Below are positions 32,348-40,769 of a DNA stretch of 64,000 nt, in pieces. The stretch comes from Autumnicola musiva (GTDB taxonomy: Bacteria; Bacteroidota; Bacteroidia; Flavobacteriales; Flavobacteriaceae): positions 124,001 to 188,000 of the forward strand of contig NZ_JAVRHK010000002.1 in the NCBI RefSeq assembly GCF_031846585.1, given 5' to 3'. Numbering within the stretch: position 1 is the first letter of the stretch; every line of letters begins with the position of its first letter. Under the pieces are notes generated by a model. That model was not told the DNA's origin, did not search any database, and was given only the letters and a program-made list of their open reading frames with translations. The translations under genes and the position numbers were made by a program.

Positions 32348-32981
32348 TTTGTGCGATGTTATAGTTGATACTCTTAGCCTTATTATAGGCTTCCCAGCCT
32401 TCTTTGGCAGCATACGGGACGATTAGTAATGCCGCTACAGGGTCCGCCCACCACCAGCCCAGCCAGTTGACCAAGAGTAATCCTATAAGTACTACAACGG
32501 TCTGGTACAGACAAATAAAGGTGTCCTTAGCATCGGCAAGTAAGGCAGGACTGTCAAGCTTCTTTCCATATTTTCTTTTGAAATAAATCAAGATAGGGTT
32601 CACGACTAGCGAGACTAATAATATGACTAGTCCCATAGTGCTCCAGTTTGCGGTTTCTTGGTTGATTAGCTTTGATATAGAATCATAAGAAATGAAAATA
32701 CAGATGAGCGTAAAGGAAATTGCAATCACATATAGCGTTATTTTTTGTCTTCTTTTCACCTTTTCTTCATCTATGCCCTTGATCTCGCCGTGTAATCGCC
32801 AGCCCAACGTTCCCGCACTTATAACTTCTATGGTACTGTCCAGTCCCCAGCCAATTAGTGCCGAACTGTTTGCCGTAAATCCCGCAATGAGAGATACCAC
32901 TACCTCAATAACATCATATATCACGTTCCAAATCTGTAAGATTCTGGCTTCTTTTAAATTTTTCTTTCTTGTCTCTTTCAT
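32340..32981 (-). CDS. Cation diffusion facilitator-like transporter
   Basis: A 213-residue inner-membrane protein with six helices and the CDF core: NSSALIGWGLDSTIEVISAG (helix II, with Asp and Ser) and LLADAKDTFICLYQT (helix V, with an Asp pair), both metal-site positions. The C-terminal cytoplasmic domain of usual CDF proteins is absent, so it is a short form. It exports zinc or cobalt in exchange for protons by family analogy. Its end overlaps the Fur-family start by 8 bases and its start is close behind the CzcB gene. Confidence 0.85.
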   Translation of the reverse strand: MKETRKKNLKEARILQIWNVIYDVIEVVVSLIAGFTANSSALIGWGLDSTIEVISAGTLGWRLHGEIKGIDEEKVKRRQKITLYVIAISFTLICIFISYDSISKLINQETANWSTMGLVILLVSLVVNPILIYFKRKYGKKLDSPALLADAKDTFICLYQTVVVLIGLLLVNWLGWWWADPVAALLIVPYAAKEGWEAYNKAKSINYNIAQND

Positions 32982-32987
32982 ATCATT

Positions 32988-34184
32988 TTAATGTGAGTGT
33001 TCTGCATCGCCTTTATTCATCTCTCCCATAAGATAATAAGCATTATTGTAGGCAAAACGCGAATTATGATCTGGGGTTTCAAAAAAACGTATGGCTATCC
33101 AGTCACCATCTTTCTCGCCTGTTGTAACTTCTACTGGCGTAAAACTCCATGCGTTGTCATCCCTTTTCGCTTTAAACACATAATCCTTACCAGCTTCTGT
33201 AACAATAGCGCTTTCAGGTAGTGCAGTAGTCTGCTTGTTATCAACTTCAATCTTACCTCGAATATACATTCCTGGGATTAGGCCATTACCTTTGTTCTCA
33301 ATTTCAGCGTGTACGTGAACCGCCTTGGGATCTTGCTCGAAAGTCTGGCTAACCGAATAAATTTCGGCTTCTAGCTCTTTACCTGGTTTCGATTCAACGC
33401 TAAATCGTACTTGTTGACCTTTCTTTACCCTATCAACATCTTTTTCAAAAACCATCAAATCTGCGTGTACGTGGTCAGTATCTACTATCTCCATTAAGTT
33501 TGTTTGAGGCTCTACATATTGTCCAGTTTTTATAAATACTTTTTCTACAATACCTGCAATGGGACTGTGCAATGCAACACGCTGGTAAATAGTACCGTTT
33601 CGCACCCTATTTACATTGATGTTATATTGTCGCAATTGAGCTTCCAACCCATTTACCATTGCGGTAGATGACTGATAATCTGCCGTGGCTTTTTGATAAT
33701 TCATACCGGATGCCACGCCAGCTTCATAAAGCCTTTTTTGACGTTCATACTCTTGTTTTAAAAACCGACTGTTGCTGTACGCATTTAGGTAATCACTCTG
33801 TATCTGTATAACACTGGGATGAGACATATAGGCAACCGTTTGATTTTTTTTGACTTCGTCGCCTTCAATTACTTCTATGGATGCAACATTTGCTCCCGCT
33901 AGCGCGGTAATAATTGCTTCGTTTTGTGGTGGTACTTCCAGCGTACCGTTTGCTTCTACATAACCACTCATATTGCGTTGCGCAAGTGTGTCTATTTGCA
34001 TTTGCAAAGCTTCAAACTGCTGTGCCGTGAGCATTACTTCTTTAGCCTCCCCCTCAGAATGGTTATCTTCTAATTGAGAATTGGTCGCTTCAACCTGGCT
34101 ATCTTCCGTTTTTGAGTCACCACAACTGGTCAATGTAAATGCTATTAGTATTGCAGCAATCGGCATATATTTTATCGTATTCAT
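32988..34184 (-). CDS. czcB: RND efflux periplasmic adaptor (CzcB-like)
   Basis: A 398-residue lipoprotein (signal ending FTLTSCGDS, lipobox Cys about 22) that forms the periplasmic link of a zinc/cobalt/cadmium RND pump. It has the hairpin and lipoyl halves (VEGDEVKKNQTVAYMSHPSV and VFIKTGQYVEPQTNLMEIVD), the beta-barrel (RVKKGQQVRFSVESKPGKE) and a final membrane-proximal region ending DAEHSH. There is no heavy-metal-binding domain and no DUF3347, in contrast to the CusB-like adaptor at 2643. It is read after the CzcA-TolC fusion gene, with a 5-base gap. Confidence 0.88.
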   Translation of the reverse strand: MNTIKYMPIAAILIAFTLTSCGDSKTEDSQVEATNSQLEDNHSEGEAKEVMLTAQQFEALQMQIDTLAQRNMSGYVEANGTLEVPPQNEAIITALAGANVASIEVIEGDEVKKNQTVAYMSHPSVIQIQSDYLNAYSNSRFLKQEYERQKRLYEAGVASGMNYQKATADYQSSTAMVNGLEAQLRQYNINVNRVRNGTIYQRVALHSPIAGIVEKVFIKTGQYVEPQTNLMEIVDTDHVHADLMVFEKDVDRVKKGQQVRFSVESKPGKELEAEIYSVSQTFEQDPKAVHVHAEIENKGNGLIPGMYIRGKIEVDNKQTTALPESAIVTEAGKDYVFKAKRDDNAWSFTPVEVTTGEKDGDWIAIRFFETPDHNSRFAYNNAYYLMGEMNKGDAEHSH

Positions 34185-34189
34185 CTTTT

Positions 34190-37100
34190 TTAGTTTTGGA
34201 AATATTGTAGTTCAAACAAGGCGTCTAAATAATTATTGAGTGCGTCGAGTGCATCCATTTCGGTTTGTATGGCGTCACGTATAATTTGTGTGAATGCTGC
34301 ATAATCCAGCGCACCTTCCTTGTATGCGAGCAATGCGCCCTTGCGCTGGTCTATGGCAAGTGGCAGGGCTTCGGTTTTATAAAAAAACCATGTATCCCGC
34401 CATCGTACATACTCTTGTTGAGCCTGCACAAATTGTGATTGCAACTCACGTTCTTTAAAGGCTGCATTGGTTTCTGCAATCTGTGCATCCAGTTTTGCAG
34501 CTTTTGCACGACTGCGGTCTGGAACCGATAGCAGCGGTATGGAAATCCCTGCTTGATAAGTGTAGAAACCGCTATCACCATTTACACGCTGCAAGCCACC
34601 TTGTAGGTTGAACTTGGGCAGCAAGTTTGCTCTTGCCGCATCATAGCTTGCCTGTGCTTCGTCTATACGCTTTCTTGAAATTGATAACTCGGGATGTTCA
34701 TTCAATGTATCATCGGTCTCTAAAATCGAAATTTCGGCAGCTTCCAATTCATCAGTTACGGTGTACATCGTATCTGGCGTCAACCAAAGATTGAGTTTTT
34801 GTAATGCAATGAAATAATCTGTCTCTGCTTGCTGAAATTTATTATTGATTTGTAAAGCCTGATTACGTGCGGCGCCATATTCCAGTCTTGAAATGGCTTC
34901 GACTTCATAATTGAGTTCTACAGATTGTGCAAACTGACCGTAAATACTGTCCAATTCTCGGTATAAAACAAACTTCTTTTTTGACTGAAAAGTTTCTGAC
35001 CATGCTTTTTTTACTTCCAGTTCTATCTGAATTTCAGAAAGATTTAAAGCGGTTTGTGCTAACTCGATGCGTTGTTGTTGCAAATGTTTTTTGGCACCTA
35101 TTCCCAGAAGATCGATATTCTGTTGGCCGATGCCGATTAAGGTATAAATGCCCTGACCATCTGCCAATTCTTCACCACCTGTAAATACCTGTGTATTACC
35201 AAAGTCATAAGCATTGCCCGTTAGGGTGTTCTGTCTTTCGATTTCGAGCTGGCTCGCTTTAAGTGCAGGATAATTCTCTTTGGCAATTTCTACGGCTTGT
35301 GATAACGTGATGGGTGTGATACTGTCCTGAACAATGTTATGTTGCACAGGTGCTTGAATTTGTTGAGCTTTCGCAAAAGCGGTACCACCTAACATAAAAC
35401 CAAGTATCAAAATCGTAGTCAAGGCTTGCGGATTAAAAGCACCGATCTTATTCTGCTCTTTGCGCTCGCGTCTCTTTTCTATGAGCGTATAGAGTACAGG
35501 AAGAACGACCAGCGTAAGCAGCGTGGCAGTAAGCATCCCACCAATAACCACTGTAGCAAGCGGTTGTTGTACCTCTGCACCGGCTGATGTAGAAAATGCC
35601 ATAGGTAAAAAACCGAAAATATCGGTAGTGGCTGTGAGCATTATGGGGCGAATACGTTCTTTAGTCCCTTGAAATATTCTATCCTTTATGCTTGTAACAC
35701 CTTCTTCCTTTAAAGAATTAAATCGGTTAATAAGTACCAGCCCATTAAGAACTGCGACACCAAATAGCACAATAAATCCTACACCTGCGGAAATACTAAA
35801 TGGCATATCGCGAAGCCATAAGGCAAATACACCACCGATGGCTGCCAAGGGTATTGCGATGTAAATCATTATGGATTGTGAAAAGGATTTTAATGCAAAG
35901 TATAACAGTATAAATATCAAGAACAGGGCGATGGGCACAACTATTATCAAACGATCCTTTGCGCTTTGCAAGTTTTCAAACTCTCCACCATAGGTAATAT
36001 AATACCCTGATGGTAAGTCCAGTTCTTTATCTAATTTTTGTTGTATATCCTTTACGACAGATTCTACATCTCTGCCTCGTGCATTTACACCTACATACGT
36101 TCTTCTATATGTATTGTCACGTGAGATTTGCATAGGTCCAGGCACGTATTCAATCTCAGCTATTTCAATAATGGGGACCTGACTTCCATCCTTGAGATCA
36201 ATGTACATATTGCGCAGGTCATCAATACTTTTTCTATGACTTTCATCAAATCGCACCACGAGATCAAATCGCTTCTCGCCTTCAAAGATAACGCCTGCGG
36301 TACCACCAGCAAAAGCAGTACTTATATAGTCATTAACTTTTTGAATATCCAGTCCATATTGCGCCATTTTATCGCGTTTAAATTTTACAGTCATCTGTGG
36401 TAATCCAGCTGTACGTTCTGCACTCACATCACCCGCACCAGGAACGGTCTGTATAATAGCTGCCATTTCTTGAACCTTATTTGATAAAACCTCTAAATCT
36501 TCGCCATAAAGCTTCACGGCAATATCTTCTCTTACACCTTCTAAAAGTTCGTTGAATCTCAACTCGACCGGTTGGGTAAATGATAAATTAACACCTAATA
36601 GTTCATCATCCAGTTTGTCCCTAATGGCATCAATCAAGCCTTCTTTAGTAGTGGCTGTCGTCCAGTCATCCATATCTTTATTAAGGATGATGTACATATC
36701 TGCAATGTCCATAGGCATAGGGTCTGTAGGGATATCTGCAACTCCTATGCGGCCTGTGACCGTTTTTATTTCTGGGAAATTTTCTAATAGAATAGTTTCA
36801 ATTTTCTTTGAAACTTCAATGGATTCTGTTAGCGAACTTCCAGGCCTTATAAACGCCTGCATTGCTATATCTCCTTCATCGAGCTGCGGTACAAATTCTC
36901 CTCCCATATTAGAAAAGATAAAACCTGCGATTAAAAGTAGAAAAGCGGCAGATGATAAAACGATAAGCTTCAGCTTAAGAGCTCCTTTTAATAAAGGCAT
37001 ATAAGCACTGTGTATAGCACCTATGATTTTATCACTTACCTTTTCAAGCCAGCGCTCAAATCTGCCAAACCAATTTTTGGTATTCTGTACTGGTTTCATA

Positions 37101-38611
37101 AAGAGTGCAGACATCATTGGGACATATGTAAGGCACAAAATGATAGCACCTATCATTGCAAACCCAAAGGTGTATGCCATAGGTTTAAACATTTTACCTT
37201 CAACACCTGTAAGAAAAAGTATAGGCGTGAAAACAATGAGAATAATGATTTGCCCAAAAAAAGCAGAACTCATCATCGTGCTTCCGGCATCATAGGCAAC
37301 TTTATCCATCACGGCTTGATTGAATTTTAGCTTGCCAGACCTGATTCTTTTTTGGATCTCATACACCGTTCCTTCTATAATAATTACCGCACCATCTATA
37401 ATAATCCCAAAGTCGATAGCGCCTAAACTCATTAAGTTTGCCCATACATTAAATTGCTTCATTAGGATAAAGGCAAAAAGCAAGGACAACGGTATAGTAG
37501 TGGCCGTTATGATTCCACCTCTTAAACTACCCAATAGTAAGACAAGGGCAAAAATCACAATTAAGGCACCTTCCAGTAAATTGGTTTTAACGGTATCGGT
37601 AGTTCTCGCAATTAGCTCACTACGATCAATTATCGGGGCGATTGTCAGACCTTCTGGCAGGGATTTTTCAATTTCTGCCATACGATCCTTGACATTCTGA
37701 ATAACAGCATTTGGATTAGAACCCTTAAGCATCATTATCATACCGCCCACAGCTTCCTTACCGTCTTGTGTAAAAGCACCATAACGCACTTGATTCCCGA
37801 AATGGACACGTGTTGCTACATCTCCAATAGTTACAGGAACGTTGTTCTCGTTAATAATTGAAATATCCTTAATGTCTTCCAAAGAGCGAATAAGCCCTTC
37901 GCCTCTTATAAAATTTGACATTTTATTTTTCTCTATATAAGCGCCACCAGTATTCACGTTGTTTCGAGCGAGAGCCTCATAAACTTGTGAAATACTGATA
38001 CCCATACTGTTCAACTTCTCTGGATTGACAGCAACCTCGTACTGTTTAATACTGCCTCCAAAAGAGTTGACCTCTACCACGCCTTCCAGTAAGGTGAGTT
38101 GTCGTTTGATAATCCAATCCTGCACTGTGCGCAGTTCCATAGGTGAATACTTGTTTTCAAAACCTTCCTGTGGTTTTATAGTATATTCATAGATCTGACC
38201 TAAACCAGTGGAAATAGGCCCCATAGATGGACTTCCAAATTTTTCAGGTATGGATTCGTCCAATTCATTGAGTTTTTCCTGTACCAACTGTCGAGGAAGA
38301 TAGGTGCCCATATTGTCTTCAAAAACAATCGTTACTACAGAAAGTCCAAAGCGTGAGATAGATCTTATTTCGGTAACGCCTGGCAAATTACCCATAGACA
38401 ATTCTACCGGATAGGTTACGAACTGTTCAATATCTTCCGTTCCTAGATTAGGTGATTGCGTAATGACCTGTACCTGATTATTAGTAATATCTGGCACCGA
38501 CCCAAGGTTTACGGTTGCCATTGACCAGATACCAACTCCTATAAGAGTCAACGTAAACAAGCCAATAATAAATTTATTATTGATTGAAAAATCAATGATT
38601 TTGTTAATCAT
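34190..38611 (-). CDS. czcA: CzcA-type RND efflux pump fused to a TolC-family channel
   Basis: A 1,473-residue protein. Residues 1 to about 1,040 are a full HME-RND pump (NKFIIGLFTLTLIGVG, the NLGSVPDITNNQVQV segment, GAIDFGIIIDGAVIIIE with the metal-type helix IV acidic residues, and PLATVVIGGMLTATLLTL). From about 1,060 a second hydrophobic segment (ALTTILILGFMLGGTAFAKA, followed by QQ) looks like an internal signal peptide with a type I cleavage site. From about 1,085 to the end is a TolC repeat (ITLSQAVEIAKENYPALKA, and the closing DALDALNNYLDALFELQYF). Pump and channel are thus in one reading frame, possibly split after export. Probably exports Zn, Co or Cd. Confidence 0.9.
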   Translation of the reverse strand: MINKIIDFSINNKFIIGLFTLTLIGVGIWSMATVNLGSVPDITNNQVQVITQSPNLGTEDIEQFVTYPVELSMGNLPGVTEIRSISRFGLSVVTIVFEDNMGTYLPRQLVQEKLNELDESIPEKFGSPSMGPISTGLGQIYEYTIKPQEGFENKYSPMELRTVQDWIIKRQLTLLEGVVEVNSFGGSIKQYEVAVNPEKLNSMGISISQVYEALARNNVNTGGAYIEKNKMSNFIRGEGLIRSLEDIKDISIINENNVPVTIGDVATRVHFGNQVRYGAFTQDGKEAVGGMIMMLKGSNPNAVIQNVKDRMAEIEKSLPEGLTIAPIIDRSELIARTTDTVKTNLLEGALIVIFALVLLLGSLRGGIITATTIPLSLLFAFILMKQFNVWANLMSLGAIDFGIIIDGAVIIIEGTVYEIQKRIRSGKLKFNQAVMDKVAYDAGSTMMSSAFFGQIIILIVFTPILFLTGVEGKMFKPMAYTFGFAMIGAIILCLTYVPMMSALFMKPVQNTKNWFGRFERWLEKVSDKIIGAIHSAYMPLLKGALKLKLIVLSSAAFLLLIAGFIFSNMGGEFVPQLDEGDIAMQAFIRPGSSLTESIEVSKKIETILLENFPEIKTVTGRIGVADIPTDPMPMDIADMYIILNKDMDDWTTATTKEGLIDAIRDKLDDELLGVNLSFTQPVELRFNELLEGVREDIAVKLYGEDLEVLSNKVQEMAAIIQTVPGAGDVSAERTAGLPQMTVKFKRDKMAQYGLDIQKVNDYISTAFAGGTAGVIFEGEKRFDLVVRFDESHRKSIDDLRNMYIDLKDGSQVPIIEIAEIEYVPGPMQISRDNTYRRTYVGVNARGRDVESVVKDIQQKLDKELDLPSGYYITYGGEFENLQSAKDRLIIVVPIALFLIFILLYFALKSFSQSIMIYIAIPLAAIGGVFALWLRDMPFSISAGVGFIVLFGVAVLNGLVLINRFNSLKEEGVTSIKDRIFQGTKERIRPIMLTATTDIFGFLPMAFSTSAGAEVQQPLATVVIGGMLTATLLTLVVLPVLYTLIEKRRERKEQNKIGAFNPQALTTILILGFMLGGTAFAKAQQIQAPVQHNIVQDSITPITLSQAVEIAKENYPALKASQLEIERQNTLTGNAYDFGNTQVFTGGEELADGQGIYTLIGIGQQNIDLLGIGAKKHLQQQRIELAQTALNLSEIQIELEVKKAWSETFQSKKKFVLYRELDSIYGQFAQSVELNYEVEAISRLEYGAARNQALQINNKFQQAETDYFIALQKLNLWLTPDTMYTVTDELEAAEISILETDDTLNEHPELSISRKRIDEAQASYDAARANLLPKFNLQGGLQRVNGDSGFYTYQAGISIPLLSVPDRSRAKAAKLDAQIAETNAAFKERELQSQFVQAQQEYVRWRDTWFFYKTEALPLAIDQRKGALLAYKEGALDYAAFTQIIRDAIQTEMDALDALNNYLDALFELQYFQN

Positions 38612-38647
38612 AGATTAGAGAATTAATTCAGTTAAAAATTAGGTGTA

Positions 38648-38663
38648 CGCTTTCGCGAAAGCG
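38648..38663. repeat. Palindrome CGCTTTCGCGAAAGCG
   Basis: A perfect 16-bp palindrome in the gap between the fusion pump and the DUF6660 gene. The same or a similar core (CTTTCGCGAAAG) is a frequent repeat in marine flavobacterial genomes, and a diverged form is in coding sequence near 35369. It could be an operator or a dispersed repeat. Confidence 0.5.
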
Positions 38664-38712
38664 AAAACATCATAAAGTTTTTCAATTAGAAAAACTTCAA
38701 AACAGGATAGAG

Positions 38713-39036
38713 CTATCCTATGAAAACTGAATTATGCCGTGGCGGCTGAAAAAGCGAAGTGTGGAAATCCTTGCCGTGGTGTTGAAAAGAAGTAAGGATC
38801 ATATTTGAGATTGGATCTTGAAATGGCTCAAAGGTCATTAGCTCAAAGTCAATAGTATGTACGTGACAGCAATGACATTGACAGAACGGTGAACATAGAT
38901 CGCTATCGTTATGGTCTGCATCTGTTGTTTGTGAAAATTCAAGTTGTGTATCATCGCTATCAGGAACGGTATCGCTACAAGGCGCAAAATTGAGCGCCAA
39001 AAAGTATAAGGATAGTATGATTGTAAATATTTTCAC
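38713..39036 (-). CDS. DUF6660-type Cys/His-rich protein
   Basis: A 107-residue exported protein from GTG 39036: signal (MKIFTIILSLYFLALNF), an Asp-rich middle, then CSPFCQCHCCHVHT with five Cys and two His, a compact metal-binding cluster, and a tail rich in Phe, Gln and His. This matches small Bacteroidota proteins (DUF6660) found upstream of CzcA-type pumps. It probably senses or sequesters metal in the periplasm, but the role is unproved. It is transcribed towards the pump genes. Confidence 0.68.
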   Translation of the reverse strand: MKIFTIILSLYFLALNFAPCSDTVPDSDDTQLEFSQTTDADHNDSDLCSPFCQCHCCHVHTIDFELMTFEPFQDPISNMILTSFQHHGKDFHTSLFQPPRHNSVFIG

Positions 39037-39088
39037 GAACCAAAGGTAAAAAGATTTAGATGCAACTGTGTTGCAAAATTAGGATGGT

Positions 39089-40294
39089 TTAGAAATTGAC
39101 CACGCTATCCAATGCGTCATCAGCATCTTTATGTATGAAATTGGCTTGGTACCGAATAGTTGTTGTCACCGAAGAATGGCGATATAATTTTTGCAACATT
39201 TGAATCGGTATTTTATCCCCAGAGATATTTCCAAAGCTATGTCTAGCAATGTGCATGCTTATATTCTTTTTTATACCTAATTGCTTGGCAGCAATCTTTA
39301 ATCTTCTGTTCAGATTTCTCGTTATCGATTGTGTACGCCTTGTTACTTCTTCAGAATCCCTAAAATCTATACTTTTTAATTGCGGAAATATAAGATCATC
39401 ATAAGATGAGCTTTCTCTATATAGATTAAAAATATCTATAGCCTTATCTGGAACTTTTAGAGAAACTAACTTGCTGTTTTTGTTCATTCGATAGAGTAAT
39501 CGCCCGTCATTAAAATCTGACCATTTTAGTTTAAGAACATCACCTACTCTTATTCCTGCAAAGTAAAAACTCACAAGCCAAATATGAATTGCTTTTTGCT
39601 GAGCTTCGGTTATTCCTCTAGCATTTTCCAGTTTTTGAATTTCTGCTTCGGAAAAACCTATTTTTTGAGATTCAGGTATTCTGATGGTCATTTTGCCTTT
39701 CCCAAAAGGGTATAAACCTCTGTCGGTAATGGATTCTGAAATAGCTAAATTAAAGACCGTTCTAATAAGTATAAGATAATTAACTACCGTTCTGGGCGAA
39801 AGGCTTTTTTGATGTAAGAGATAGGTTTCAAATTTTTTAAGAACAGTAACATTAAGTTTATTGAACGAAAGTGAATCCTTACCGAGAAATTCCTTGAATT
39901 TTTTAAGTCTGCCTAATTCAGTGTCATATTGATGGTGTTTGTTTCTATTCTTAAGATTTTGAAGATGCATTTCTGCTACAGCAAAAAAATCAAGACCATT
40001 AGTAACTATAATTTTATTTTTTATTTCTGAAACCGTCTGATATTCAGGGTTCATTTCAGACTTTATGACCTTATCGTTTGCTTCTGCAACTTTAGTCGCA
40101 ATATAATTGTTCAGTACACTGGAATTAGGATGTGATTTCCTAATATTACGATTTTTTTCATCCCAATATTTTTCTTCGATGTATTGACCTGTGTTTAGAT
40201 AAGAGCTTTTGCGGTCTTTTGTAATCCTAATTGCAATTGGAAGTAATCCAGATTTGTTTTTCTTCTTTCTTAATACTACTCGAACTGTTGCCAT
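39089..40294 (-). CDS. Site-specific tyrosine recombinase (integrase) of the element
   Basis: A 401-residue integrase from ATG 40294. An N-terminal arm-binding domain (MATVRVVLRKKKNKSGLLPI) is followed by the SAM-like core-binding region (LKKFETYLLHQKSLSPRTVVNYL) and the catalytic domain. The active-site residues are the Arg in FAGIRVGDVLKLKWSD (near 249), His348 and Arg351 in HIARHSFG, the His in YRHSSVTTT and Tyr382 in TTIRYQ, all present. It is followed by the DUF6660 gene and preceded by repeats and the tRNA fragment, so it likely integrates the element into the fMet tRNA gene. Confidence 0.88.
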   Translation of the reverse strand: MATVRVVLRKKKNKSGLLPIAIRITKDRKSSYLNTGQYIEEKYWDEKNRNIRKSHPNSSVLNNYIATKVAEANDKVIKSEMNPEYQTVSEIKNKIIVTNGLDFFAVAEMHLQNLKNRNKHHQYDTELGRLKKFKEFLGKDSLSFNKLNVTVLKKFETYLLHQKSLSPRTVVNYLILIRTVFNLAISESITDRGLYPFGKGKMTIRIPESQKIGFSEAEIQKLENARGITEAQQKAIHIWLVSFYFAGIRVGDVLKLKWSDFNDGRLLYRMNKNSKLVSLKVPDKAIDIFNLYRESSSYDDLIFPQLKSIDFRDSEEVTRRTQSITRNLNRRLKIAAKQLGIKKNISMHIARHSFGNISGDKIPIQMLQKLYRHSSVTTTIRYQANFIHKDADDALDSVVNF

Positions 40295-40327
40295 CACAAA
40301 ATATTTTGATTATAAATATACTCATTT

Positions 40328-40349
40328 TAGGTACAACATAGGTACAACA
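40328..40349. repeat. Tandem 11-bp repeat, TAGGTACAACA twice, next to int
   Basis: Two head-to-tail copies of TAGGTACAACA (40328-40338 and 40339-40349), 34 bases upstream of the integrase start. Short tandem direct repeats beside an integrase gene are typical arm-type sites for tyrosine recombinases. A similar pair lies at 40548-40568. Confidence 0.55.
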
Positions 40350-40455
40350 TTTATTGATTTTGTTTGATATTAAATGATATGAAATTTAAATATCTATCTT
40401 ATAAATCATTGATATACAAAGGTATTGTGCTAGTTTATTATATTAGTATCAAAAA

Positions 40456-40499
40456 CTCATAACCCGAAGGTCACTGGTTCGAGTCCAGTTCCCGCTACT
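40456..40499 (+). other. Attachment site: 3' fragment of an initiator tRNA (fMet, CAT)
   Basis: The segment holds the anticodon loop CTCATAA, the three C pairs of the initiator anticodon stem (CATAACCCGAAGGTC), a T-arm with ACTGG/CCAGT around TTCGAGT and the acceptor strand TCCCGCT with the discriminator A. The CATAACCCGAAGGTC pattern is the hallmark of initiator tRNA; CCA is not encoded. The 5' half (D-arm and 5' acceptor) is absent upstream, so this is not a complete gene. It marks the right end of an element that entered the tRNA. Confidence 0.72.
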
Positions 40500-40507
40500 A
40501 GCAATGA

Positions 40508-40541
40508 CAAGGCTTCACAGAAATGTGAGGCCTTTTTTTAT
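40508..40541 (+). terminator. Terminator of the interrupted tRNA gene
   Basis: AAGGCTTCACA (40509-40519) and TGTGAGGCCTT (40524-40534) pair around GAAA, with one G-T wobble, followed by TTTTT. It lies nine bases after the tRNA 3' end and on the same strand, as expected for a tRNA unit. Confidence 0.75.
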
Positions 40542-40547
40542 TTGAGA

Positions 40548-40568
40548 TAGTACAGAATAGGTACAGAA
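40548..40568. repeat. Tandem repeat TAGTACAGAA / TAGGTACAGAA beyond the att core
   Basis: Copies at 40548-40557 and 40558-40568 match each other except for one missing G, and match the TAGGTACAACA pair on the integrase side in 9 of 11 positions. If these are arm sites, the DNA to the right of the tRNA fragment is also element-derived or a leftover of an earlier insertion. Confidence 0.5.
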
Positions 40569-40571
40569 TAA

Positions 40572-40589
40572 CGGATCAAGCGGATCAAG
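40572..40589. repeat. Tandem 9-bp repeat, CGGATCAAG twice
   Basis: Two adjoining copies of CGGATCAAG, followed by further partial GGATCA units to about 40607. Origin unknown; it adds to the repeat-rich flank of the att core. The rest of the stretch to 40769 holds no gene that I can see. Confidence 0.5.
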
Positions 40590-40769
40590 GATGGATCAGG
40601 ATCAAGCCTAATTGTTGTGTTTAAGCAAAAATTGTGGTCAATCTGTATAGAAAGTATTCTACATTTTTTTACTCCTCTGAACTGACTTCCAAAAATTTTA
40701 TTTTGGAGCTAAAGATTATGGATTGCATTATTCCTTATCTTCTGAATTTTATATATAATAGGCTAAGTT

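Larger units (their letters stand above)
1..40499. mobile_element. Integrated heavy-metal resistance island (partial, right end at 40499)
   Basis: A tyrosine recombinase (39089-40294) lies next to a 3' fragment of an initiator tRNA (40456-40499), the usual layout of an integrative element inserted into a tRNA 3' end. Inside are an RteC-type regulator and dense copper and zinc/cadmium resistance genes, while housekeeping genes begin just beyond. No second copy of the tRNA end is in the window, so the left limit is not seen. The junction near 26070 suggests a composite built in at least two steps. Placing all of 1-26 kb in the same element is inference. Confidence 0.5.

Noticed and set aside
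40441..40500. Complete tRNA gene
   Set aside because: The D-arm and 5' acceptor strand are missing upstream; only the part from the anticodon loop on is present.
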